DNA of 64,000 bases, from the NCBI GenBank assembly GCA_003415625.1, contig PYIU01000009.1, forward strand, positions 2,542,001 to 2,606,000, given 5' to 3'. The position numbers and the translations under genes are program-made. Below the pieces are notes generated by a model that made no database searches, was not told where the DNA came from, and saw only the letters and a list, made by a program, of their open reading frames with translations. Origin of the DNA: Aquanectria penicillioides. Taxonomy: Eukaryota > Ascomycota > Sordariomycetes > Hypocreales > Nectriaceae. Positions within the stretch are counted from its first letter, which is position 1. The number at the start of each line of letters is the position of its first letter. Shown here in pieces: positions 1 to 10,975 of this stretch.

Positions 1-1352
1 TGGACTCTCCGTCACGGAGAAAGTTGCCCACCACGAGGATGGACAAGACGAGCAGCCCAATCATGAAGATTTCGAAATTGAGATCCATGGGCTTGCCAAT
101 GGCCCAACCTACGATGACGACCAGGGGCCCGTTGAAGAGGGCAGTCTGGATCGAAGGGCCCAGACAGTGATATAGCGCGACGTTGATGACGCCATCTGAA
201 AAACGTTAGCAATGCCTTTGAATTTCACAGACACTTACCCCAGGCTTCGTCGATGGCAGTCAGGTGCTCGGCTGCCTTTTCCACCAGGGGGAGCAGAATC
301 AATCCCAGGAATTGGTCCGGCACGCCGCTCTCGACGACGTGCTCAATCTCCTCGACGAGAAACACGAGCAGCAGCGTCACGCACGCCAGGGCCACGAGCA
401 GCGCCACCACGGTCTCGGTCATGGTAAACTTTGGTTTTTCCGTATCCGCCTGTCGGTCCGCATCTTGATGCTCGTCCTGCTCAATCACCTCGTCAAAGAC
501 GCTGTGGTGGCTGCTGGCCTGATACCAAATGTACAGGAAAAATGCCACCATCAGGGCAATCGAGGTGGCCTGGCTGATTCGGAGCACGTCGTCCTGCAGC
601 TTGCCCTCGGTGAAGCCTTCGTGGACGACCCAGAACCGCGAGGCCTCGGACACGGTCTCGTGCTTGAGGGCCGAGTAGAAGGCGCTCGGGATGAGCAGCC
701 CAAAGGCGGCGACCAGCAGCAGCCCGGTGCCGACCTCGGACACGATGGCGTGGAACTTTTGGCTGGCCTGGCGCAGCCCGCCAAAGAAGAAGCACAAGCC
801 CAGGCACAGCAGCAGATTCGTCAGGATGCTGCCGAGGATGGCGGCTTGGATGATGGGGATCAGGTTGCCCTCGTCCCCGCTCCCCGCGCCCGCGGTTGCG
901 TCATGCTTGGCGATCAGCACAACGAAGAGGATGATCTCAATGATGGACCCAAACGTCGTCTCAATCAGGATGCCGGCCACCTTGGGCATCTTGCGGGCGA
1001 ATTCCTGGCCGGAGAAGCCCAGCAGGTTGGCCGACGGCACGACGGCGACGTAGGCCATGGCAAACTTCCACAGGTGAAGCCCCGGGACGAGCTGCAGCGC
1101 CATGGCGACGGGGACAAACGGCCACAGCACATTGACCAGCATGGACGCGGTGCAGGAGCTTCGCCAGAGGATGCCGAAGAACGCGCGCGGATGGAATCCC
1201 CGGCGTCCGCTCTCGCCCTCGTCGTGGACGTGGCCGTGGTCGACGTGATTCGACATTTGATCGCGAGGCGTCGTGGTCGGGAGGAGCGGGGTCGACTCGT
1301 TGAACGCCGTGTCCTCTCCGTTGGTCATGGAATGGTCGTGGTTTTCCGCCAT
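1..1352 (-). CDS. CAX-family Ca2+/H+ exchanger (vacuolar type), 3' end outside window
   Basis: Probable vacuolar Ca2+(cation)/H+ antiporter. Two exons are visible, 1352-239 and 195-1, joined by a 43-nt intron (196-238; GTAAGT...TTTCAG) that gives ..DEAW-DGVINVAL... The frame runs off the left edge. The acidic, His-containing N-terminus (about 55 residues) precedes hydrophobic segments. The stretch RSSCTASMLVNVLWPFVP and the block LGSILTNLLLCLGLCFFFGG (about residues 173-192) are typical of CAX proteins. The two ion-selectivity repeats are recognisable but divergent: TTFGSIIEII (about 132-141) stands where most members have a GNATELI-like motif, and LVEKAAEHLTAI stands where GNAAEH is usual. 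The paired glutamates are kept. The start is the first ATG of the frame and opens with MAENHDHSMTNGED. Family assignment is firm; vacuolar location is inferred from the family. Confidence 0.85.
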
Positions 1353-1370
1353 GATGGTTCAGATGCTTGA

Positions 1371-1892
1371 TCAGATGGATGTGAGGTAGATTGCGGGTGA
1401 GAGTTCAGGGCGGTAAGGTGGCACAGTGGGACACAGTGGGACGAGGCTGAGAAAGATGAGACGTGGAGTGATTGCACCATTTACTATAACCTAACCCTTC
1501 AGATGCATATTCACCAGATTCCACACAAGACACAACCATCAAATTGTATTTGCACCATCATCTAAAGGTAATGGGCAGATATGACTCGATGAGACAAGTC
1601 AAAGTGAGACAGAATCGCATGCTCCTTCAACATCATGATCCTATCTTGGTGTTGCTCCCGCTAGCGGGCTGAGTCAAGCCGGCCCAAGTCACGGGTCAAG
1701 GCCGGGTCTGGCAGAGCTCAAATACAAAACGACTTTATCCAACTCAGCTCGCACATCTCGAATTACTCGTGTCGTGTGGGGTTGCACTGCGGGGATCATG
1801 AAGATCCAACGATGATTTGTCGAGCCGAGTCACCAGCAAAGTATATATCGAGATGATGCCGCATCAATCTTTGGCACAGCACATCATTCACA
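1371..1892. other. Intergenic region between divergent exchanger and dehydrogenase genes
   Basis: No gene was seen. It is the shared 5' region of the minus-strand exchanger and the plus-strand dehydrogenase. A TATA-like element, gtatatatcg at 1841-1850, lies about 45-50 bp upstream of the dehydrogenase ATG. Confidence 0.6.
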
Positions 1893-3077
1893 ATGGCCAA
1901 GCAAGAAGTTCTCCTAGTTTTGATGCCATGGACGCCCCATCTAGACTGGATCGCCGGCCTGGAAAAGTTCAGCCCTGGCATCCAGGTGCACAACTACAAG
2001 ATGGACATGTACACCATGGAGCTCCCAGAGATTCCCGCCGTGACGTGGAAGTCGGTCACGGTGCTGTTCACCTGAAAGTCGTTCCCGACCAAGGAGATGG
2101 CGCCCAATCTGCAATATATCAAGCTGCTGAGCGCCGGATGCAACCAGATCATGGGGCTGCCGCTCTATGAGGAGACTGATGTTGGCTTCTGTACATCGAA
2201 TGGCGTGCACCCGTATGTGCATCGTCTGCCGTTGATTCAAAGCTGATTGAGCAGGCTTCAAATTACCGAATGGGTCTTTTCCACGTTCCTCGCGTTCCAG
2301 CATCACCGTATGTCTCCAGGCTGCCCAATCTAGGCGATCCTAAGGTGTCTAGTTCCCGAGCACCTCGACAACCAAAAGATTGGCAACCGGGTGGACCCCG
2401 AGTCCGACGAGGATACCGAGGATGCAGTCGGCCTAAGAGTGTAAGTCGCCTAATACGACCTATATCATCGCTAACCTTTCAGGGGAATCCTGGGCTACGG
2501 CCGCGTCGGTCGTCAGTGTGCCAGGGTGGCCAAGGCATTCGGCATAGACGTCTACGCATACACCCTGCACGAGCGTGCCACCGCAGAGGCTCGCAAGGAT
2601 GACTCCTTTTCTGAGCCTAGACTAAGTGATCCCAACGGAGAGTTCCCGTCCCAGTGGTTCCACGGCCAGAAGCAGCTCAACACGTTCCTCGGCTCCGACC
2701 TTGACCAACTCATCATAACGCTGCCTCTGACTGACAAGACGCGAGGGATGATCTCCAAGGAGCAATTTGCGCTCCTCGGCAAGAAAAAGGCCTACATTTG
2801 CAATGCCGGACGCGGTCCCATCATCAACACTGACGATTTGATTGCTGCCTTGAACAGCAAGCAGATTCGGGGAGCCGCCCTCGACGTGACGGACCCCGAG
2901 CCTCTCCCGGCGGACCACCCTCTCTGGAAGGCCAAGAATGTCATCATCACTCCCCATTGCAGTGGAAACTCGAACCACTACAACGAGCGGGCGTTTAAAA
3001 TCTTGTCGTACAACATTGGGCGTCGATATAAGGGAGACGAGCTGGTCAACAGGGTTAGCAAGGCACTTGGATACTAG
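1893..3077 (+). pseudogene. D-isomer-specific 2-hydroxyacid dehydrogenase with one in-frame stop
   Basis: NAD(P)-dependent 2-hydroxyacid dehydrogenase of the fungal D-isomer-specific family. Splicing 1893-2212, 2255-2307, 2353-2440 and 2483-3077 gives about 351 codons. The Rossmann motif is GILGYGRVGRQ. The catalytic set is visible as the Arg in NAGRGPIIN, the Glu in DVTDPEPLP and the His in ITPHCSGNS. The exon-3/exon-4 junction reads through AVGLRVGILGYG, which supports the intron calls. The one defect is TGA at 2073-2075 (codon 61): the same frame continues downstream with KSFPTKEMAPNLQYIKLLSAG, which is clearly family sequence, and no plausible intron removes the stop. It may be a recent pseudogene, a TGG-to-TGA transition, or a base-call error; everything else looks functional. 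Substrate cannot be told from sequence. Confidence 0.8.
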
Positions 3078-3182
3078 AATAGAAATGCGAATCGATTGCC
3101 AGCATCCCGGGCTACACGTGATCGTGATGGCTAACCTCTTGGGCATCTGCGTAATTTGTCACCATGCACCAAGCACAGCATA

Positions 3183-6100
3183 ATGAAGCGATTAAGCCTT
3201 CGGCTTCGTGCCAAGAAACCCAGCGACATAGCTGACGATAGCGACGCGGTGCAGTCGGAGGACCAAGCTGCAAAGATTGGCCCCCAAGTACTTCACGATC
3301 CAGCGCTCAAACCTGACGAGGGCATCGACATTGTCTTTGTGCATGGACTTCGCGGATCGCCAATCGGCACATGGTCGCGCGACAATGTGTGCTGGCCGCG
3401 CGATCTCTTGAAGCACAACGTTGAGGCCAGGATCATCACGTGGGGATATGACGCGAGCATTGCCAAGGCGTTCGCTTATGCGAGCCAAGAAGGCATCTAC
3501 GGTCATGCTGAGACGCTCCTCGGCGACGTCTCTGGCTTGCGCCGCGGCCTTGTAAGTCGATCCCGCCTCGACGAGCTTGGTTGACGGTCTAGTCGCGGCC
3601 CATCATCTTTGTCGCCCACAGCCTCGGCGGCCTCGTTGTCAAGGAGGCTCTCATCAAAGCGGCATCGTACAAGAGCCACAGCCGCCACACCTCGATTGGC
3701 GAGCTGTTCTTCAGGACAAAGGGCGTCGTATTCATCGGCACTCCACATAGCGGAAGCGACAAGGAAAGCATCGGAGACATTGTGGCCGTCGTTGCCCAGT
3801 TTGCCCTCCTCAAGCCCAACAGATCCCTGCTCAAGACGTTAAAGGCGAACTCCCATTTCCTCCAAAATCAGCATGACCAGTTTGTAACCATATCGCACGA
3901 TATCCCCGTCGTTTGCTTTCGGGAGGAAGTTAAAACGAAAAAGCTAGGCTATGTACGTGGTTTCTAATACCGACCGCATTCATATTGACAAGGATAGATT
4001 GTCCCGGAATATTCGGCGTGCTACCACGGCTTCAACGTCACAAACTACCCCATCTATGCCAACCACAGGGACATGGTCAAGTTCTCTTCGAGGCAGGACG
4101 CGGGCTACCAGCGTGTTCTGGCGGGCATATCGGCATTGAACCAAGCACAAGCTGCGATCCAGCTAGAAAGGGGTACTTACGCATTCCATCACAGTTGACG
4201 GCTGCTAACTTGTCAGACGAGGCCAAACTCCTCGAGTCTCTCAGATTTCCGACGATCCGGCACCGTGAAGAGACCATCGATCCAGCCCACGAAACAACGT
4301 GTTCGTGGATCTTCTCAAGCGAATCCCAGGCCTCGTTCCCTGCCTGGCTGGCCAACGATGAGCCGCTGTACTGGATCAGCGGGAAAGCCGGCTGCGGCAA
4401 ATCCACTCTGATGAAGTACGTGGGCCAGAACCACGAGCAGCTCTGGAAGGGCACAAGATGGGATTCCCATAAGACGCGATTTGCGTCATTCTTCTTCTTC
4501 GATCGCGGAGACAGTCTTCAAAAATCCAGAGAAGGCATGCTGCGGTCTCTTCTCCACGACATCCTGACAACCAACGCGTCCTTGATACGCCGCGTCTTTC
4601 CTATAGATGCTTTCAAGGCAGCTCGCCCGCTGACTTGGGCGTATCTGCTGCAGGTCTTTAACAATCTTTTGACAGAACTAGATAGCAGCGGCCGCCTGTT
4701 TCTTTTAATAGACGGCCTCGACGAGTACCGCATCCTGGACCGAATGAGCGAATACCACAAGGAAGACTTTGAGTCGATCTACGAGGGCCACGAGGAAACC
4801 GAGGACGCCATCTGGGGACGAAGCCATTGGATCACAGACGGGCACAGCGAGATTGGGAAGTTTTTAAAAAGCTTCCAGGGACGCAAAAATATCAAAGTCT
4901 TCTTCTCCAGCAGGGAGCTCCCCGTCTTCGAGACTGCGTTTTTGGGCATTCCGAGAACTCGCGTCCAGGACTACACGATCCGGGACATTTGGCAGGTTGC
5001 CTCCGACCGCCTAAACACAGAAGCCCAAACCATCTCCGACGTCGGCCCTCTGGTCGATACCATCGTGCAGCGGTCGAGCGGTGTGTTTCTGTGGGTCAAG
5101 CTGGTCATCGATATGCTGGTGGACGAGGCGGCGAACGGGGCCAACGACGACGAATTGACGGATGTGCTGGCATCCATCCCCGCGAAGCTCGGTGGCAAGA
5201 GAGGCTTCTACATGAAAATAATGAAGAACATCCGACCAGCGTATCTCAAAGAGGCATCCAGGCTGTTTGGCTTGGTTATTCACGCACACAAACCACTAAG
5301 TCTGCTGCATTTGTTCCTCGCTGCAGATGGCTATCTCGAGCTGGCTGAGGCACAAAACCACAAAAGCAGGTTGATTGCGCTCAACGAAGAGTTTAGGCCG
5401 TTCAAGGGGCAAAATGAGTTTCGGTCAAAAGAGCTCAGGCTGAAAAGCCGGTGTGGTGGCCTTCTCGAATACACAAACGGAAGGGTCCAATTCATGCATC
5501 AAACCGCCAAAGAGTTCATGTCTCACGAAGACATCTGGGCTCTCATCTTTGGCAACACGGCCTGCGACCCGCTCGACTATGCCCTTTGTCTGCTCAGCGG
5601 CTACATTAGGCTGGAAAAGCACGACTCGCGCTCCACGCGGCGAAGGGTGCAGCGGATCAGTCCTCGCCCAGAGATTATGGACCATGCAAGCCTTGCGGAT
5701 GGTCTTAATCAAGACCTCGACTCGTACATCTGCCTTGTGGACGAGATTGACAAGGTGTTTAGCCACTACTACCCCGATATCTGGGGCAAACAAGGCGATT
5801 CCGAGCACCCACCAACCCAGGGGGACGCGGAAGAGCCCGACTTTGCAGCTTCCTTCAACTGGCTCGACAAGGACATTCCGCTCTGTACTGATTTGTTCTC
5901 ATTTGCGGTCTTGTATGGAATGGCACAATACCTCGACGCCAAGCTGCGGCTCTATCCAGACGATGATATGGCGGAAAGGGTATGCGCCCTGCTTCAATTT
6001 GCAATTTTCTCGGTAAACTACGACGGATATCCAAAGCTCCACGCGTCCATTCCTGTCGTCCAAGTTCTTCTCCAATATGCGTCTGGCTCGCTCCTGCACG

Positions 6101-6483
6101 GTGTTCCTGTCTGGATTGACGTGCTCGAAGCGGGCTACGGGTCGTTTTTGCAACTGCAATCGAACGAGTGGGCAGAATTCCTGCATCGGAGCCATGCTAA
6201 GATGTTGATGTTTGGGGAACAATATCAGCCAAGGGATTGGATCGACAATGGCTCTCGTTTCGGCACTCTTGAGAGCTGGTTGTATTTGGCAGAGCTGATG
6301 CTGGAGCATGGGGCAGATCCCAGCGTCAGAGTGGACGTAAAGGTTCGCACACGGCACGGAAGGAGAGATTACTCTGAACATGTCGAGGAGACGACAGCAA
6401 GGGACATAATCCGAACAATTATATCACAGAATCCCGACTGTGCAGGCTATACCAAAAGGATACTAGAGCTATGTGGAAGATAA
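3183..6483 (+). CDS. NLR-like receptor: alpha/beta-hydrolase (SesB-like) - NACHT protein
   Basis: Four exons (3183-3551, 3593-3952, 3998-4172, 4217-6483) encode about 1056 aa. Residues about 45-290 form an alpha/beta-hydrolase (DUF676/SesB-like) domain: VFVHGLRGSP (His54-Gly55, oxyanion region), nucleophile elbow VAHSLGG (Ser133) and a candidate catalytic His266 in NHRDMVKF. The NACHT NTPase follows: P-loop GKAGCGKST at 357-365 and Walker B LLIDGLDEY near 467. Next comes the conserved post-NACHT helical region ending in VQFMHQTAKEF. The last 300 residues show no ankyrin, WD or TPR repeats that I can recognise. In fungi such hydrolase-NACHT proteins belong to the NLR/STAND class linked to non-self recognition and incompatibility; activity here is inferred. 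All splice junctions preserve frame and the protein looks complete. ATG 3183 was chosen because the ATG at 3164 is out of frame and soon closed. Confidence 0.85.
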
Positions 6484-6788
6484 TCACACTGATTGTGATG
6501 GCAGCGTCAAGACCAATGCATCTTTTAATTTACAGCTGAGATCTAATAACATCTTCCTCGAGTACCCGAGATCAGCAACCGCAAAGTATGATGCGGACAG
6601 GTTGTCGAGATCAGTGCAACCTTCGACCGTGTTTCAGGGGATTGTTGGCGTGTCGACCTGACTTCTGGTTATCTTTTATCGGTTAGCCACTTGAGCTTAT
6701 AGTTGCATTATCGTCCATGATTCTCGGTTCAGAAGTGACTCGCCTTGCTTGATCGTGCCAGACAGAGCAACAATTCAAGTACCTCAAC
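6484..6788. other. Short intergenic region (convergent 3' ends)
   Basis: The NLR-like gene (+) and the next gene (-) converge here. Nothing else was recognised. Confidence 0.5.
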
Positions 6789-7492
6789 TCATTGATCCTT
6801 CCTAGCATCCTCTGGCTTATATTCTTTGGTGCCCTCCGAATCGTCCGGAGATTTTGGGTCCTGAAAGGTTAGTCCTAGCCTAATGGCGAAGATCAACATA
6901 CCTTTTTCTTCGGAGTAGGAACGCTTCGAGTCCACGACCCAATTTGTGCAAGAAGCAATTCCTGCTCCTTTTTCCGCGTGTACTTGATAGGATCGAGGGC
7001 CATGCTAAAGAATTGTGTGATGGCTCTATCAATTACCATCGAATCCAAAGACCTTATATACAAAACTGGCCTTGCGAATCTGCCAGCCACGTTCATTCCT
7101 GCTTTTCTCAGACATCGCAATACAATATCATACAGCCTCAACGCAATGCGTGTCATCTTCAGCCTGGTGTACTTGAGGTCATCTTTGGAACTTCCCGAAA
7201 GGGTAAATCCAAGATCCAATTCAACAGAAAATCCACTAAAAATGTCTGGCAATTTCAACTGCCCCAGGTTATCGGAACCCATGGATGTCAAGGCACACGT
7301 GCACGCCAAGTGGCAAGACTGGAATTTCCCCATCAAGTCTAGTTCAAAGAACAACCTTGGCTGTTGATCCCGCCGCTCAAGAGCCGATTCCTGCAAATGA
7401 ACCAACAGGAGACTCCAGGCAAGAATAGGACATTGGAATTTCCGTAATAGGAATGGCTTGTCCGCAGGCTGAAACGATCCTGCATCAGCCAC
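6789..7492 (-). CDS. Hypothetical protein, two visible exons, 5' end unresolved
   Basis: I do not recognise this gene. The 3' structure is convincing: an open frame down to 6902 ends in TPKKK, followed by GTATGTTG, a GACTAAC branch site and CTTTCAG. The last exon (6860-6789) continues in phase 0 with a short acidic/basic tail, DPKSPDDSEGTKEYKPEDARKDQ split over 72 nt, and a TGA. The body is mixed hydrophobic/basic (LRLYDIVLRCLRKAG, KYTRKKEQELLLAQIG) with no known motif. The upstream boundary is uncertain: the frame is open to about 7497 without a good ATG, the first in-frame ATG is at 7333, and a further 5' exon is likely. It is divergent from the first Clr5 gene. Confidence 0.45.
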
Positions 7493-7790
7493 GCCTTAAA
7501 CTCGAGTATAAGCATCCATTGGCTGTCAGAAAGAAGGCGACGAGGCAACGGCGCAGGCACCTGGGTCGAAACTAGCATTGATCATTCTTGTCCAATTACT
7601 GCAAATCCTTGACCAATTGATCAAATCGAGGCTGAAGATGGAAATCACGTGGTTCGTATCTGTTGGGCGATGTTGACACGAGGTGTGGGCCGCTCCGTTG
7701 GTATTTCTCGAGCGCGCCCGATTTCTGGCCGAGCATTGAGTTCGCCATCATCCAAGACCTCTTGTTACAGACATTCATCCCAAGTCAGTT

Positions 7791-10125
7791 ATGGCTTCTC
7801 AAGGCGACGGCGAGCTCAAATGGGTGCATTCCCGATCGTCCCGAGCGGGGGCCGTATCCAACGAGCAGATCGACGTGTACCAGGAGCAGATACGACAGAT
7901 GTACTTGGACCAGAATCTCAGCCGCCATGAGGTTGTACGACGCTTAAAAACGGATCACGGTTTTTCAATATCGTATGTTTGCCTGATTGACCGGTCAATA
8001 GCTGGGTGCTGACGATATCAGTCTCGATCAACTGTCAAAAGCTACGAATCGCTGGGGGTTCCAAAAGCAACCGCGCCGACCGCGTGAAAAACTCTATACC
8101 ATCTATATTGGATTCAACCCGGCCTTGAATGCGACTGTTAGCGGCGGAAACGAGGCATCTCCGGTGCCTCATATGAACATCACATCGACGGGTGACGCTC
8201 CCACTCAACTCGGGAAAAGAGATCGAGCATTTGTTGGTAAAGGAATCAACGCGGCCGTCTCAGAGGATCCGAGTCGCCAGAGTTGGGGATCAGTTTCAAC
8301 CAGTCCGCCCGCAAAACGATCGAAACCTGCAAGCAACGATGATGCATCGCAATTCCTTCAACCAACCAATGCGCGTGGGGCAGCCGAGGACAGCGCTGCC
8401 TGGGAGCCAACTGGAAACCCGGATGATCCAATATTCTTCGATTTCGCGTCCCTTGATGGCCCCAATGACACAGTGAAGGCCAAAATCTCCAGCTCAACGT
8501 CCCGGCCCAAGGAAACCGACGAACTATGCGCCGAATACCTGGCTTGCTGTTATTCTTTCAAAAATGCATTTCACTACTTTTCCAAATTACTCTCTCTATC
8601 CAACCCCAAAAAGTTATCAACCAGGGAGTGTAGGTCTCGGATGCTAGATTTGGCGAGAACTGCAACGTCGAGAAGGGAGCGTCGTGAAGCTGTGAAGCTT
8701 TTGGAATCAGAACTCGAGACTTGCATGGATCCTCTCAGCTTCAACAATACTTCTCCGAGACGAGTGTTGCGAAACAACCAACTCACACCCGAAGAATCCT
8801 TTTTGATTCATCGGCACCTTTCCCGGCTCTACTCTTATGAGAAAACTACATCCTTTAAAGTTCAAGAACACCTCAACAAGGCCCACAATTTTGCAAGCAA
8901 TGGCAACCTCGATCTTTGGGCCCTGCATCATCTTCTAGATGGCAAAGAACCGGGCCCTATATCGTATGAGCTTCTTGATTCCCTAAACTTCGACAAGGGC
9001 AGCCTGATGCTTGTGGTACATTCATGCCTGAGATGGTGCAGCCTGAAATTGGATGAGTTGTCGAAGGGAGACTCGCCCAACTCAGGCCTGCGACACCATA
9101 CTCATCCAGTTGAAGTACACCCAGTTTCAATGAGCGTATGGAGGAAAGAATGGGATTCCATTGGTTTTTGGTCTCGGACCAGTTCTGTATTTACGCTTCT
9201 ATGGAAAGATTTGCACACCAGGCCGGTGTCCAAACCCGATACCTTGACGTGGACCAATGAGCAACTCTTACCTGAGATCTCACCTACCCATTTCTTGATG
9301 ATTATTTGCCGAATGCTGGTCCATGAATCACGTTATCATGTCGTCTGTCAGTCAGATGCTCAAGGTGAGGCCAGCTTGGACAGGAATCGCTCATACATGA
9401 ACGCAATTAGCTCTCTCTTATCGGACTCACCCAGAACTACGCAGCAAAATTTTGTCCGTCACTTTTGTGATCATCATTCGTGGACCCCACCTACCCGAGG
9501 CAAAAACGAAATCGTCGATGAGGTACATTCCAAGTTCTTAGTCTGCCTCCGCTCGGCTTTGAAAGCGAAGAAACGATTGCGAATAGCAACGCCAACATCC
9601 CTTGCACCCGCAAGCCATGCAGAATTGGAAAACGATGGGGAGCTTGGCGAATCTACGTGGTTTGAGTTTTTGGAGTACGCGGCCCTCGAGGAAAGGATGA
9701 AGTCGGCGACAATAGACGCCCCAGAGAACACCACAGGCACTGCGACGGATGCACCCTGGCAGCGCTCATCCGCCGCCACCACGCGATCTTCAATCTCATT
9801 CCAAGCTCGCCGTCTTTTCCTAGGCGTTTTAAATGGCAACCCACCCCTCAGCAAGGCGATGATATCGCGGTCGTCATGCTCATCTCAGCTCTCTCGCTCC
9901 AGTTCTCTGCAGAGGTTTATAGCAGCAGGAAAGGGTTTGAAGAGGCTCTCTTCCGTATACTCCAGTGCCAGAGGGTCAATCCTGTCAGCAATAAGATTCC
10001 AGTTGGATTGGGATGGTGATTTAATTCCAGTCATGACGAGGTCTGTGGACGAGGAGGATCAAAACGTTGAAGACAATGTCCAAGGCCCTCGTACTCCAAT
10101 ATTTGAACAAGGAGGCCTTTTGTGA
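7791..10125 (+). CDS. Clr5-domain protein, copy 1
   Basis: Two exons (7791-7972, 8022-10125) give about 761 aa. The N-terminal 90 residues form a Clr5-type helix-turn-helix-like domain: WVHSRSSRAGAVSNEQIDVY, then IRQMYLDQNLSRHEVV and, across the intron, SLDQLSKATNRWGFQKQ. In yeast the namesake Clr5 is tied to silencing; in filamentous fungi the domain is common in proteins of unknown role, often with regulatory or STAND-like tails. The rest has no known domain. It includes a charged, proline/serine-rich linker with a basic PPAKRSKP patch (possible nuclear signal), a central conserved block SPTHFLMIICRML, and a serine-rich C-terminal block LFLGVLNGNPPLSKAMISRSS. The intron falls inside the Clr5 domain at the same codon as in the neighbouring paralogue. 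Function is unknown; nuclear action is inferred. Confidence 0.75.
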
Positions 10126-10975
10126 GGACATTGAGTAGTTAGAGAGTGATACCGTGAAAGTCCAAAATGGCATAGGATCGGTCGGGCTTCAGAAGACAAT
10201 TCGGCTAATAATTAATGTGTACGATACTATTAATCCAAGGTTAATGTTTAATGATCAAGATTGATGCTCTAATAGCGACTGATATTCTATAGACCTGTTG
10301 TCTCAGAGATTCTTCACTCGCTGTACAGACTACTCTCTCATTCTCAAGCGTCAGTCACATCGTGGAGCTCAATTTGAGGCGTCAGCTGCTAAGCCTGCTA
10401 GGCTACCTAGTTCACAGGCGGTGACCTGGAACAAGCTTGGAATAGCCGATTTGGGATTAGGCTGTCTAGATCCAGCCTTATCTACTGCCAACACTTCACC
10501 TGTCTCACATGGATCTGACAGGACGTTGGAATTCCCGCAATAGGCATGGTGCCAGCATCGCCCGCCGTGTCCGGTGTTGATTGGTGGCCGTTGCGAGGCA
10601 GCTAGAAGGCATTTTTGGTAGGGCAATTGTCACGCAGAATCACACAGTAGATGCATATGTAATGAGGTCTATTAAAAGCCTTGTTTTCTACAAAGGGAAT
10701 ATTGTCTCAGAGCTCCCTTTTATCCGTGTTGAGCTTGCTCTAACCGGGTTCCATGCCCTATTGAGCTTACCCAAAATGGATCCAATGCTCGGGTCAAAAG
10801 ACGGAGCTCCGAGCTGGCTGTGTGACAGCCACACGTGATGGATACGGCCTTCAACGATATCCTCGTTAGTTCCGTATCCCGCGACAGCAATCAAGCTGAG
10901 ACTTACTTACCAGTCGCAACTCTTAACCCGCGTTGTCCCTTCACACGGAATGCTGTCAATCGAACTCCTTCAACC
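10126..10975. other. Intergenic region with a relic of the upstream unit
   Basis: No intact gene. Around 10520-10550 there is a stretch close to 7429-7458 (shared core TTGGAATT-CCG-AATAGG). This suggests that the duplication producing the two Clr5 genes also copied upstream DNA, which has decayed here. Confidence 0.35.

Noticed and set aside
264..1370. Plus-strand 368-aa frame opposite the CAX exchanger
   Set aside because: Antisense shadow of a GC-biased coding exon; composition is His/Gln/Gly-rich without family features.
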